In this document: positions 1 to 7,230 of the stretch, in pieces | How positions within the stretch are numbered: the stretch's first letter is position 1 | Layout of the letters: every line of letters starts with the position of its first letter | DNA from: Lachnospiraceae bacterium | GTDB lineage: Bacteria; Bacillota; Clostridia; Lachnospirales; Lachnospiraceae | Length of the DNA stretch: 24,306 nt | Direction: 5' to 3' | NCBI GenBank assembly: GCA_900770785.1 | Contig: CAAGLJ010000243.1 | Location: 1-24,306, forward strand | Notes under the pieces: model-generated | Database searches by the model: none | Told to the model about the DNA's origin: nothing | The model's input: the letters and a program-made list of their open reading frames with translations, nothing else | Made by a program: the position numbers and the translations under genes

Positions 1-947
1 TAGAGGATGAGGGTTTTGAACAGCTTGGAAAAACCATTATCGACTACGTGGACAGAGTTTATCCGGACAAAAATAAAACCTTCAAAATTGCAGCCAGAAG
101 GGCCAGAAAGAATTATCCTCTGGATACCATGGAGCTTAATCGGGAAATCGGCGGAGTACTTCTGGAGGCCTTTCCCCAGTTGTCGGTAGACGTACACCAT
201 CCGGATATCATGCTGTATGTGGAAATCCGGGAGAAAATTTATATTTACTCGGAAATCATTCCCGGACCGGGGGGCATGCCGGTGGGGACAAACGGCAAAG
301 CTATGCTGCTTCTTTCAGGGGGGATAGATTCTCCTGTTGCCGGCTATATGATCAGTAAGCGGGGGGTAAAAATTGATGCAGTTTATTTCCATGCACCTCC
401 CTATACCAGTGAGCGGGCAAAACAGAAGGTGGTGGATCTGGCCAGACTGGTTTCCCGTTACAGCGGGCCGATTTATCTGCATATCATCAATTTTACGGAT
501 ATTCAGCTGGCAATATATGAGAAATGTCCTCATGAAGAGCTGACCATCATCATGCGCCGCTATATGATGAAAATAGCAGAGAAGATTGCCATAGATACAG
601 AGTGCCTGGGACTGATTACGGGAGAGAGTATTGGTCAGGTGGCATCTCAGACCATGCATTCTCTTTATGCCACTAATGAGGTGTGTACCCTGCCGGTATA
701 CCGTCCCTGTATCGGACTGGATAAACAGGAAATTGTGGAGATTTCTGAGAAAATCAACACCTATGAGACCTCCATTCAGCCCTTTGAGGACTGCTGTACC
801 ATTTTCGTGGCAAAGCATCCGGTAACGAAACCGAATCTGGAGTATATAAAGCGACATGAAAAAAATCTGGAAGGGGTAATTGAAGGACTTTTGAAGGAAG
901 CACTTTCCACAAAAGAACTGTTGGTTGTCCGACCGGATGAAGGTTAA
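1..947 (+). CDS. thiI: tRNA 4-thiouridine synthase ThiI (5' end outside window)
   Basis: ATP-dependent sulfurtransferase that adenylates U8 of tRNA for 4-thiouridine and can feed sulfur to thiazole synthesis. The reading frame is open from position 3, so the start and most of the N-terminal ferredoxin-like/THUMP region lie upstream. The PP-loop motif SGGIDSP is at nt 315-335, followed by FHAPPYTSERAK, the GESIGQVASQT segment and a C-terminal FEDCCTIF segment typical of ThiI. The protein stops soon after this core, so it has no C-terminal rhodanese domain. That is the short form known in Firmicutes, where a separate cysteine desulfurase supplies sulfur. A hairpin follows at 967-991. The family assignment is secure; the missing start cannot be judged. 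Confidence 0.95.
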   Translation, partial: EDEGFEQLGKTIIDYVDRVYPDKNKTFKIAARRARKNYPLDTMELNREIGGVLLEAFPQLSVDVHHPDIMLYVEIREKIYIYSEIIPGPGGMPVGTNGKAMLLLSGGIDSPVAGYMISKRGVKIDAVYFHAPPYTSERAKQKVVDLARLVSRYSGPIYLHIINFTDIQLAIYEKCPHEELTIIMRRYMMKIAEKIAIDTECLGLITGESIGQVASQTMHSLYATNEVCTLPVYRPCIGLDKQEIVEISEKINTYETSIQPFEDCCTIFVAKHPVTKPNLEYIKRHEKNLEGVIEGLLKEALSTKELLVVRPDEG

Positions 948-966
948 GGATATGAGCATAAAAAGA

Positions 967-991
967 GCTGCCTTAAGTTCCTTAAGGCAGC
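967..991. terminator. Hairpin between convergent thiI and HPr-like gene
   Basis: Perfect 11-bp inverted repeat (GCTGCCTTAAG, 3-nt loop, CTTAAGGCAGC) between two convergent genes. Read on the minus strand it is followed by TCTTTT, so it works best as the terminator of the HPr-like gene. On the plus strand the U-tract is poor. Confidence 0.65.
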
Positions 992-1030
992 AGTATTATC
1001 TGGTTGTAGTATGTAATCTCAGGAAGTAGT

Positions 1031-1261
1031 TTAAACAGTATAGGCTTTGATTACTTCCATAACGGCATCAAGATTTTCTTCCGCATGGATGTTTAAATCA
1101 ATGGGTTTGGATAAGTCTAAACTGAAAATACCCATAATAGATTTAGCGTCGATAACGTATCTTCCAGATACTAAATCGAAATCGCAATCAAACTTGGTAA
1201 TGTCGTTCACGAAAGATTTTACCTTATCGATAGAATTTAAAGAAATCTGAACTGTTTTCAT
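1031..1261 (-). CDS. HPr-like protein lacking the phosphorylatable histidine
   Basis: 76-residue HPr-fold protein. The second half carries the HPr signature KSIMGIFSL (residues 40-48), so Ser41 matches regulatory Ser46 of HPr. The active-site motif around His15 (HARPA) is absent: the equivalent stretch is SIDKVK, with Asp12 where the histidine would be. It therefore should not pass phosphate between PTS enzyme I and EIIA. Like Bacillus Crh, which also lacks His15, it could act only through the serine site; that role is inferred. Two ATGs are in frame. The upstream one (1270) directly abuts AAGGAGG, while the one at 1261 has 9-nt spacing, so 1261 is chosen. It has its own promoter (1302-1330) and a terminator (967-991). 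Confidence 0.8.
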   Translation of the reverse strand: MKTVQISLNSIDKVKSFVNDITKFDCDFDLVSGRYVIDAKSIMGIFSLDLSKPIDLNIHAEENLDAVMEVIKAYTV

Positions 1262-1301
1262 TGAAATCATCCTCCTTAATATTTTTCATACCTTCAAACC
1301 T

Positions 1302-1330
1302 ATAGTAAATGGGTTACTCTGAAAAGTCAA
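1302..1330 (-). promoter_or_regulatory. Sigma-A promoter of the HPr-like gene
   Basis: On the minus strand TTGACT (1330-1325), a 17-nt spacer, then TACTAT (1307-1302), about 40 nt upstream of the chosen start codon. Spacing and match are close to consensus. It lies in the intergenic space divergent from mtaB. Confidence 0.75.
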
Positions 1331-1362
1331 TAAAAAAACACACAAAAAAAGTGAGGAATGTT

Positions 1363-2817
1363 ATGAAAAATGTGGCATTACACAATCTGGGATGCAAAGT
1401 AAATTCCTATGAAATAGAAGTTATGCAAGAAAAGCTGGAAGAAAAGGGCTACAGGATTGTACCCTTTGCATCAGGAGCCGATATTTATATTATTAATACC
1501 TGTACCGTAACCAATATTGCAGACAGAAAAAGCAGGCAGATGCTTCATAAGGCAAAGAAAATGAATCCCCAGGCAGTGGTGGTAGCCGTAGGCTGCTATG
1601 TACAGACGGGAACAGAGGAAATAAAAAAGGACCCCTGTATTGATTTGGCTATCGGAAACAATCGGAAAAAGGATATCGTTCCCTTGCTGGAGGAATACTT
1701 ACGACAGAGGGGAGAGGTCTTTCTGCCGGAAGCGACGGGTGTAGCGGTACAAGGGGAGGAAGAGAATAAGGTGCTGCCGGACAAGACCCTGGGGAATACC
1801 ACCCTGGTGGATTTGAATGGAAGCCGGCAGGAATATGAAGAAATGACTCTGACCCATACAGGGGAACACACCAGAGCCTATATTAAAATCCAGGATGGCT
1901 GCAATCAGTTCTGTTCCTATTGCATCATTCCCTTTGCCAGAGGGCGGGTGCGCAGCCGCAGACCGGAGGATATCATAAAGGAAGTAGAAGGACTGGCAAG
2001 GGCAGGCTATCGGGAAGTGGTAGTAACGGGAATTCATTTAAGCAGCTATGGCCTGGATTTTGAAGAGGGAAAATTTGGTGACTATCTGGCTACCAGAGAG
2101 CTTCGGGATAAGACCTATAAAAAGGGCTATCTGTTGGAGGTTCTGGAAAAAATCAACCGGATAGAGGGAATAGAGAGGATTCGTCTGGGTTCTCTGGAGC
2201 CCAGAATCGTTACGGATGACTTTGTGAAAAGGCTTCTTCGGCTGGACAAGCTGTGTCCTCATTTCCATCTTTCTTTGCAGAGCGGCTGTGATACTACTTT
2301 AAAACGGATGAACCGCCATTACACAACGGAAGAATTCCAGAAGACGGTTGAGCGTCTGAGAGCTGCTTATGAAAAGCCTGCCATCACCACCGACGTCATT
2401 GTGGGCTTTCCGGGAGAGACGGAAGAGGAATTTGAAACCACCTGCCGGTTTTTGGAGGAAATTAAGTTTTATGACATGCATATATTTAAATACTCCAAAC
2501 GCCAGGGAACGGCAGCGGCAGCCAGAACGGATCAGGTAGCAGAACAGGTAAAGACCATAAGAAGCAACAGGCTGCTGAAGATGGCTGCCAGACATTCAGA
2601 AGAATATTGCCGGGAATTTCTGGGAAAAAATATAGAGGCATTAATCGAAGAGAAAAGGGAAATCGAAGGAAGGCCGTTTCAGGTGGGCTTGACTCCGGCC
2701 TATGTCAAGGTGGCTGTAGAAGCCGGAGAGAATTTGTCTAACCGGATAATCAGGGGAAAAGCAACAGGTTTGCTGGCTGATGAATATTTGTTCCTTGAAA
2801 TAGGAAACCAAGATTGA
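1363..2817 (+). CDS. mtaB: tRNA t6A37 methylthiotransferase MtaB
   Basis: Radical-SAM methylthiotransferase that converts t6A37 to ms2t6A37 in ANN-decoding tRNAs (Bacillus YqeV family). The N-terminal UPF0004 domain has the three cluster cysteines C11 (LGCKVNSYE), C47 (NTCTVTN) and C78 (VGCY). The radical-SAM CxxxCxxC motif is C180/C184/C187 within DGCNQFCSYC, and a C-terminal TRAM-like stretch follows. At 484 residues it is somewhat longer than the Bacillus enzyme, with extra sequence after the first domain and around residues 230-250. The frame is open from 1309, but GAGG six nt before the ATG at 1363 and the conserved start MKNVALHNLGCKVNSYE fix the start there. KVNSYE and the TRAM domain favour MtaB over MiaB or RimO. 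Confidence 0.93.
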   Translation: MKNVALHNLGCKVNSYEIEVMQEKLEEKGYRIVPFASGADIYIINTCTVTNIADRKSRQMLHKAKKMNPQAVVVAVGCYVQTGTEEIKKDPCIDLAIGNNRKKDIVPLLEEYLRQRGEVFLPEATGVAVQGEEENKVLPDKTLGNTTLVDLNGSRQEYEEMTLTHTGEHTRAYIKIQDGCNQFCSYCIIPFARGRVRSRRPEDIIKEVEGLARAGYREVVVTGIHLSSYGLDFEEGKFGDYLATRELRDKTYKKGYLLEVLEKINRIEGIERIRLGSLEPRIVTDDFVKRLLRLDKLCPHFHLSLQSGCDTTLKRMNRHYTTEEFQKTVERLRAAYEKPAITTDVIVGFPGETEEEFETTCRFLEEIKFYDMHIFKYSKRQGTAAAARTDQVAEQVKTIRSNRLLKMAARHSEEYCREFLGKNIEALIEEKREIEGRPFQVGLTPAYVKVAVEAGENLSNRIIRGKATGLLADEYLFLEIGNQD

Positions 2818-2931
2818 ATTTTTAAGGATTATGAGTTAAGATATTGATATTCAACGAAGCAGATAAAATTTGTGCCCACACTTTAGTTTATCGAGTGACA
2901 GGCTGCTTTGTGCGGCAGAATGAGAGGAATT

Positions 2932-3195
2932 ATGCAGGATTTAGGAAATACACAGTTTTTCAAAGTAGAAGTTGAACCGGAGACAGGAGTGAAAGTGATT
3001 CTTTCTTCTGTCTTTGAAGCACTGAGCGAAAAAGGATACAATCCTGTTAATCAGATCGTAGGATATATCATGTCCGGAGATCCTACTTACATTACCAGTT
3101 ATAAGAATGCCAGAAGTCTCATTATGAAAGTAGAAAGGGACGAGCTGGTAGAGGAATTGTTTAAAGAGTATATTAAGAACAATCATTGGGTATAA
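2932..3195 (+). CDS. ireB: IreB-family regulatory phosphoprotein (UPF0297)
   Basis: 87-residue small protein with the UPF0297/IreB signature: EKGYNPVNQIVGYIMSGDP (residues 35-53), then ITSYKNAR and KVERDELVEELFKEYI. In Enterococcus IreB is a substrate of the Ser/Thr kinase IreK and tunes cephalosporin resistance; elsewhere the role is unknown. Start: GAGAGG precedes the ATG at 2932. An in-frame ATG at 2920 lies inside the Shine-Dalgarno region and is less likely. The gene leads the conserved Firmicutes cluster ireB-ruvX-DUF1292 (Bacillus yrzL-yrrK-yrzB), with a 30-nt gap to ruvX, so co-transcription is likely. No good promoter is seen in the 114 nt after mtaB. Confidence 0.9.
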   Translation: MQDLGNTQFFKVEVEPETGVKVILSSVFEALSEKGYNPVNQIVGYIMSGDPTYITSYKNARSLIMKVERDELVEELFKEYIKNNHWV

Positions 3196-3225
3196 TCGAC
3201 GGGTAATGGAGGAAGAAAAGAATCT

Positions 3226-3651
3226 ATGCGGATTATGGGTTTGGATTTTGGCTCAAAGACGGTAGGGGTGGCGATCAGCGACCCTTTATTCCTTACGGCC
3301 CAGGGAATAGAAATTATACGGAGAAAAGAAGAAAACAAGCTGCGTAAAACGTTGGCCAGAATTGAAGAATTAATACTGGAGTATGAAGTAGAAGAGATTG
3401 TCCTTGGGTATCCTAAGAACATGAATGATACTCTGGGAGAAAGGGCTGCCAGAACAGAAGAATTTAAAGCACACCTGGAACGCCGTACCGGACTGAAGGT
3501 AATCCTGTGGGATGAACGGCTGACGACCATAGCAGCCGAAAAAGCCATGATCGAGGGAGGACTTCGGCGGGAAGAACGCAAGGAGCAGGTAGACAAGCTG
3601 GCAGCAGTATTGATTTTACAGGGATATCTGGATTATCGCATGAGATGCTGA
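3226..3651 (+). CDS. ruvX: RuvX/YqgF pre-16S rRNA nuclease, putative Holliday junction resolvase
   Basis: 141-residue RNase H-fold nuclease of the YqgF/RuvX family, implicated in 16S rRNA 5' maturation and proposed as a Holliday junction resolvase. The start MRIMGLDFGSKTVGVAISD holds the first catalytic Asp (residue 6). IVLGYPKNMND follows near the middle, then DERLTT (second acidic cluster) and the terminal EQVDKLAAVLILQGYLD with the last Asp. Length is normal. GGAGG lies about 13 nt before the ATG, longer than ideal, but no better start exists. It is flanked by ireB and DUF1292 as in Bacillus. Confidence 0.94.
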   Translation: MRIMGLDFGSKTVGVAISDPLFLTAQGIEIIRRKEENKLRKTLARIEELILEYEVEEIVLGYPKNMNDTLGERAARTEEFKAHLERRTGLKVILWDERLTTIAAEKAMIEGGLRREERKEQVDKLAAVLILQGYLDYRMRC

Positions 3652-3674
3652 CACACAGCATCATGGAGGTTAGA

Positions 3675-3935
3675 ATGAAACTGGAAAAGATTACCTTTAG
3701 TCCGGACGGGGATGAACCCGTTGATTTCTATGTATTGGAGCAGACTAGGGTAGCGGGAGTGGACTATATTCTGGTTACCGATTGTGAAGACGGTGATGGA
3801 GAAGCGTTGATTCTGGAAGACTTGTCCAAACCGGAAGAGGCAGAAAGTATATATACCATTGTGTCTGATGACGAAAAGCTGGAGGCACTGGCAGGTATAT
3901 TTGAGGGTTTGCTGGAGGACGTGAAGTTTGTATAG
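3675..3935 (+). CDS. DUF1292 family small acidic protein (YrzB-like)
   Basis: 86-residue acidic protein with the DUF1292 pattern: a beta-rich segment (ITFSPDGDEPVDFYVLEQ), then VDYILVTD, an acid-rich stretch and a C-terminal SIYTIVSDDEKLEALAGIFE. Function is unknown in the family. GGAGG five nt before the ATG at 3675 selects this start; upstream in-frame ATGs at 3645 and 3663 overlap the ruvX end or the Shine-Dalgarno. It is the third gene of the ireB-ruvX-DUF1292 cluster. A hairpin downstream (3979-3999) probably ends or attenuates this transcript before RNase J. Confidence 0.88.
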   Translation: MKLEKITFSPDGDEPVDFYVLEQTRVAGVDYILVTDCEDGDGEALILEDLSKPEEAESIYTIVSDDEKLEALAGIFEGLLEDVKFV

Positions 3936-3978
3936 GTATAGATATAAACTCCGGCAAGATATATTATTTATCGGATAA

Positions 3979-3999
3979 AAGGCTTCCGAAAGAGGCCTT
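3979..3999 (+). terminator. Hairpin between DUF1292 and rnj
   Basis: Eight-pair stem (AAGGC with GCCTT, continued by T-G, T-A and C-G) around a CGAAA loop, followed by a broken U-tract (GTTGTTGTGTG). It is a weak intrinsic terminator or attenuator ahead of RNase J. No strong promoter is visible between it and the rnj start 33 nt later, so some read-through is expected. Confidence 0.45.
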
Positions 4000-4032
4000 G
4001 TTGTTGTGTGCCTAAAAACAGGAGGAAATAAG

Positions 4033-5709
4033 GTGAGAAAGAAAAAAGAAATGAATAATGAAGCCAGACTGAAAATTATTCCCTTGGGAGGATTAGAACA
4101 GATTGGCATGAATATTACTGCTTTTGAAAGTGAGGATAGTATTGTTGTTGTGGATTGCGGCTTATGTTTTCCGGCAGATGATATGCTGGGAATAGATCTG
4201 GTTATCCCTGACATCACCTATCTGCTGGAAAATGCGGATAAAGTAAAGGGCTTTGTCTTTACCCATGGACATGAGGATCATATTGGAGCCCTGCCCTATG
4301 TCTTAAAGCAGCTGAATGTGCCTTTGTACGCTACCAGACTGACCATGGGATTAATTGAAAACAAACTGAAAGAGCATAATTTGCTGAATCAGGTGAAGCG
4401 AAAGGTGGTCAAGTTTGGTCAGTCCATTAACCTGGGCAGCTTTCGGATAGAATTTATTAAAACGAATCACAGCATTGTAGACGCAGCGGCATTGGCGATT
4501 TATTCCCCCGCAGGAGTAGTCATCCACACAGGAGACTTTAAGGTGGATTATACACCGGTATTCGGTGATGCCATTGATTTGCAGCGTTTTGCAGAGCTGG
4601 GGAAAAAGGGAGTACTGGCCCTGATGTGTGATAGCACCAATGCAGAGCGTCCCGGCTTTACCGCCTCTGAACGTACTCTGGGAAGAACCTTTGATACTAT
4701 TTTTGCAGAGCATACCAATACCAGAATCATTATTGCCACCTTTGCCTCCAATGTGGACAGGGTACAGCAGATTATTAATTCGGCCTATCGTTTTGACCGT
4801 AAGGTAGTGGTGGAAGGAAGAAGCATGGTCAATGTCATTGAGACCGCTTCCAAGCTGGGCTGTATTCAGATTCCGGAAAATACGCTGATCAATATTGAAC
4901 AGCTGAAAAATTATCCCGATGAAAAGACGGTTATCATTACCACAGGAAGCCAGGGAGAAAGCATGGCTGCCTTGAGCCGTATGGCCAGCAATATGCACCG
5001 GAAAATCTCCATTGGCCCGAAGGATACGATTATCTTTTCTTCCAGCCCTATTCCGGGAAATGAGAAGGCAGTTACCAGAGTAATTAACGACCTTTCCCGT
5101 AAAGGAGCAGAGGTGATTTTCCAGGATACCCATGTATCCGGTCATGCCTGTCAGGAAGAGATTAAGTTGATTTACTCTCTGGTAAAACCTCAATATGCCA
5201 TACCTGTTCATGGAGAATACAAGCATCTCAAGGCTCAGGCCAAACTGGCCATGGATCTGGGGGTGCCAAAGGATAATGTATTCATTATTTCCACTGGTGA
5301 AGTATTGGAAATGAACAGTGAAAAGGCCCAGGTTACCGGAAAGGTACCGGTAGGAGATATTCTGGTAGATGGTTTAGGAGTAGGTGATGTAGGAAATATT
5401 GTATTAAGAGACAGGCAGCATCTGGCAGAGGATGGTATCATGATTGTGGTGCTGGGACTGGACAGAGACAGCGGCTATCTGGTTTCCGGGCCGGACATTG
5501 TATCCAGGGGCTTCGTTTATGTGAGGGAATCTGATGAATTGATGGAAGAAGCCAGAAATCTGATGTACGATACGGTGGAGGGCTACCTGGATAGAAAGAT
5601 TACCGATTGGGGTAAAATCAAATCGGGAATTAAGGATGTTCTGGGAGACTATGTATGGAAAAAAACCAAGAGACGTCCTATGATTCTTCCTATTATTTTA
5701 GAGGTATAA
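4033..5709 (+). CDS. rnj: Ribonuclease J
   Basis: Metallo-beta-lactamase/beta-CASP ribonuclease with 5'-3' exo- and endonuclease activity in mRNA decay and rRNA maturation. Zinc ligands are in FTHGHEDHIGALPY (H78, H80, D82, H83). HTGDFKVDYTP follows, then the beta-CASP part (CDSTNAERPG, TTGSQGE) and the C-terminal HVSGHACQEE and PVHGEYKHL motifs. At 558 residues the length is normal. Start: AGGAGG seven nt before a GTG at 4033. ATG 4051 is a possible alternative, whereas the upstream ATG at 4006 overlaps the Shine-Dalgarno context. The 3' end nearly meets ylbF (11 nt), suggesting one transcript. Confidence 0.95.
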   Translation: MRKKKEMNNEARLKIIPLGGLEQIGMNITAFESEDSIVVVDCGLCFPADDMLGIDLVIPDITYLLENADKVKGFVFTHGHEDHIGALPYVLKQLNVPLYATRLTMGLIENKLKEHNLLNQVKRKVVKFGQSINLGSFRIEFIKTNHSIVDAAALAIYSPAGVVIHTGDFKVDYTPVFGDAIDLQRFAELGKKGVLALMCDSTNAERPGFTASERTLGRTFDTIFAEHTNTRIIIATFASNVDRVQQIINSAYRFDRKVVVEGRSMVNVIETASKLGCIQIPENTLINIEQLKNYPDEKTVIITTGSQGESMAALSRMASNMHRKISIGPKDTIIFSSSPIPGNEKAVTRVINDLSRKGAEVIFQDTHVSGHACQEEIKLIYSLVKPQYAIPVHGEYKHLKAQAKLAMDLGVPKDNVFIISTGEVLEMNSEKAQVTGKVPVGDILVDGLGVGDVGNIVLRDRQHLAEDGIMIVVLGLDRDSGYLVSGPDIVSRGFVYVRESDELMEEARNLMYDTVEGYLDRKITDWGKIKSGIKDVLGDYVWKKTKRRPMILPIILEV

Positions 5710-5720
5710 AGGAGTTTTTT

Positions 5721-6053
5721 ATGGAAATCCAGCAGGCGTTGGAAGAGTTACTGGAGGCATTAAAATCCAGTGATTCATTCAGAAATTATCAGCTTCAGAA
5801 GGAAAGGGTAAAAGGATACCCTGGTCTGGTGGAACGAATCAATGAATTTCGGAAGAAAAGATTTGAATTCCAGAACTATGATGGAGATGATCTGTTTGAA
5901 AAAATAGATGAGTTTGAAAAAGAGTTTAAAGATTTCGAGGAAGAGCCGATTGTGAGAGAGTATTTGGCAGCAGAGCTGGAAATCTGCCGCAGAATTCAGG
6001 AAATCAACGCATCCATTACGGATGTGGTCGATATTGATATGGATATAGCGTGA
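5721..6053 (+). CDS. YlbF/YmcA family regulator
   Basis: 110-residue helical protein of the YlbF/YmcA (DUF964) family. In Bacillus, YlbF, YmcA and YaaT form a complex that supports RNase Y-dependent mRNA processing. Visible family features are the N-terminal helix ALEELLEALKSSDSFRNYQ, a conserved YPGLVERINEFRKKRFEFQ block and the C-terminal EYLAAELEICRRIQEIN. AAAGGAG six nt before the ATG at 5721 selects the start; the longer frame from 5655 lies inside rnj. Lying just behind RNase J, it puts two RNA-decay factors in one unit. Which of YlbF or YmcA it matches cannot be told by eye. Confidence 0.85.
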   Translation: MEIQQALEELLEALKSSDSFRNYQLQKERVKGYPGLVERINEFRKKRFEFQNYDGDDLFEKIDEFEKEFKDFEEEPIVREYLAAELEICRRIQEINASITDVVDIDMDIA

Positions 6054-6060
6054 ATTTGAG

Positions 6061-6077
6061 ATGCCGCATGGCGGCAT
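6061..6077. other. Short GC-rich hairpin between ylbF and the MltG-like gene
   Basis: Perfect 7-bp stem ATGCCGC/GCGGCAT with a 3-nt ATG loop, eight nt after the ylbF stop. There is no U-tract, so it is more likely an RNA processing or stability element than a terminator. Confidence 0.35.
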
Positions 6078-6115
6078 GTTTGGAAGTGTGCCGAAGGGGC
6101 AGAATGAGAGGAAAC

Positions 6116-6559
6116 ATGAACTCAAAGGAAATTGTGACATCTATATTTGCCACAGTATTTAAGGTGGTATTGGCGATTATTATTATTATGGTGGTATATA
6201 AAGGCTCTGTAACTGCTTATGAATATGGGCAGAGAGTCTTTAATGAGCCGGCCCTTACCACAGGCAGCGGGCGAAGCATACAGGTGACGATTCCCGAAGG
6301 CAGCAGTGCCAAAGAGATTGGTGAGCTATTGGAGAAAAAAGGCCTGATTCGTGATGCACGCCTTTTTCTGGTGCAGGAAATGCTTTCCGAATATAAGGAC
6401 AAGCTGCAGCCGGGAACCTATGAACTGAACACCTCCATGACGACTGAGGAAATGATGAAGATGTTGGCAGAGGGACGGGTAGTAAATGAGGCCCTGGAGG
6501 AATTGCCATCTGTAGAAATGCCCCTGGAAGAGAATACGGAGGGCGAGGGAGATTCATGA
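6116..6559 (+). CDS. Short MltG/YceG-like membrane protein without the catalytic domain
   Basis: 147-residue membrane-anchored protein. Residues about 8-27 form one transmembrane helix (FKVVLAIIIIMVVY). An extracytoplasmic domain with the LysM-like pattern of MltG follows: IQVTIPEGSSAKEIGELLEKKGLI, then LQPGTYELNTSMTTEEMMKML. Full MltG endolytic transglycosylases are over 300 residues and carry a C-terminal catalytic domain with an essential Glu. That domain is absent here; the protein ends in an acidic tail. It sits where Bacillus has mltG (yrrL), before trmR (yrrM) and trhP (yrrN/O), so position and domain agree. It may bind glycan without cleaving it. GAGAGG before the ATG at 6116 gives the start. 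Its stop overlaps the trmR start by 4 nt (ATGA). Confidence 0.78.
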   Translation: MNSKEIVTSIFATVFKVVLAIIIIMVVYKGSVTAYEYGQRVFNEPALTTGSGRSIQVTIPEGSSAKEIGELLEKKGLIRDARLFLVQEMLSEYKDKLQPGTYELNTSMTTEEMMKMLAEGRVVNEALEELPSVEMPLEENTEGEGDS

Positions 6560-7230
6560 TTATTGATGAGAGGATGGCTACCTTCATTGACTCTTTGGAC
6601 AGTGGTAACAGTGAATTTTTAACTGCCCTGGAAAAAGAAGCAAAGGAGATGGAGGTTCCCATTATCCGACCGTCCATGCAAAGCCTTTTGAAGCTGATGC
6701 TTGCTATGAAGCAGCCTGGAAGTATTCTGGAGGTAGGAACGGCTATTGGCTTTTCCGCACTGCTGATGAGTGAGTGTGTAGCCTCTGACTGCCGGATTAC
6801 TACCATTGAAAAGTATGAGAAACGAATTCCTCTGGCAGAGGAAAATTTCAGAAGGGCCGGAAAGGAAAAGCAGATTACCCTGCTTAAAGGAGATGCAGTG
6901 GAAATTCTGAAAACTCTGGAAGGATCCTTTGATTTTATTTTTATGGATGCAGCCAAGGGACAATATATCCACTTTTTGCCGGACATTCTGCGTCTGCTTT
7001 CTCAGGGGGGAGTTCTGGTGTCCGACAACGTGCTGCAGGATGGGGAAATCATTGAGTCCCGTTTTGCCGTAACCCGTCGTAACAGAACCATCCATGCCAG
7101 AATGCGGGACTATTTATATGAGCTGAAGCATCATCCAGGGCTGATTACGGATATTCTTCCGGTGGGAGATGGGGTTACCATCAGTGTAAAAAATAGAAAA
7201 GGCATGGGAGATTATTATGAGAAAAACTGA
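6556..7230 (+). CDS. trmR: tRNA 5-hydroxyuridine methyltransferase TrmR (YrrM-type O-methyltransferase)
   Basis: 224-residue class I SAM-dependent O-methyltransferase of the COMT-like family. Motif I is ILEVGTAIGFSALLMSE, the acidic post-I segment is ITTIEKYE, the metal-binding region is FDFIFMDAAKGQY, and VLVSDNVLQDG follows. Bacillus TrmR (YrrM) methylates 5-hydroxyuridine at tRNA position 34 to mo5U. The specific name rests on the order mltG-trmR-trhP; by sequence alone other small O-methyltransferases are possible. The start overlaps the upstream stop by 4 nt and the end overlaps trhP by 14 nt, so the three are translationally coupled. Confidence 0.85.
   Translation: MIIDERMATFIDSLDSGNSEFLTALEKEAKEMEVPIIRPSMQSLLKLMLAMKQPGSILEVGTAIGFSALLMSECVASDCRITTIEKYEKRIPLAEENFRRAGKEKQITLLKGDAVEILKTLEGSFDFIFMDAAKGQYIHFLPDILRLLSQGGVLVSDNVLQDGEIIESRFAVTRRNRTIHARMRDYLYELKHHPGLITDILPVGDGVTISVKNRKGMGDYYEKN

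Noticed and set aside
315..959. Long minus-strand open frame opposite thiI
   Set aside because: Antisense to a well-supported gene with no ribosome site and no recognisable protein pattern.
2818..2931. Promoter for ireB (TTGATA ... TAAAAT)
   Set aside because: Spacer between the hexamers is only 14 nt; no acceptable alternative was found.
3633..4217. 194-codon minus-strand open frame across DUF1292 and rnj start
   Set aside because: Antisense to two real genes and spans the intergenic hairpin; no coding features.
4351..5226. 291-codon minus-strand open frame opposite RNase J
   Set aside because: Shadow of rnj; its translation shows no domain and no start signal.
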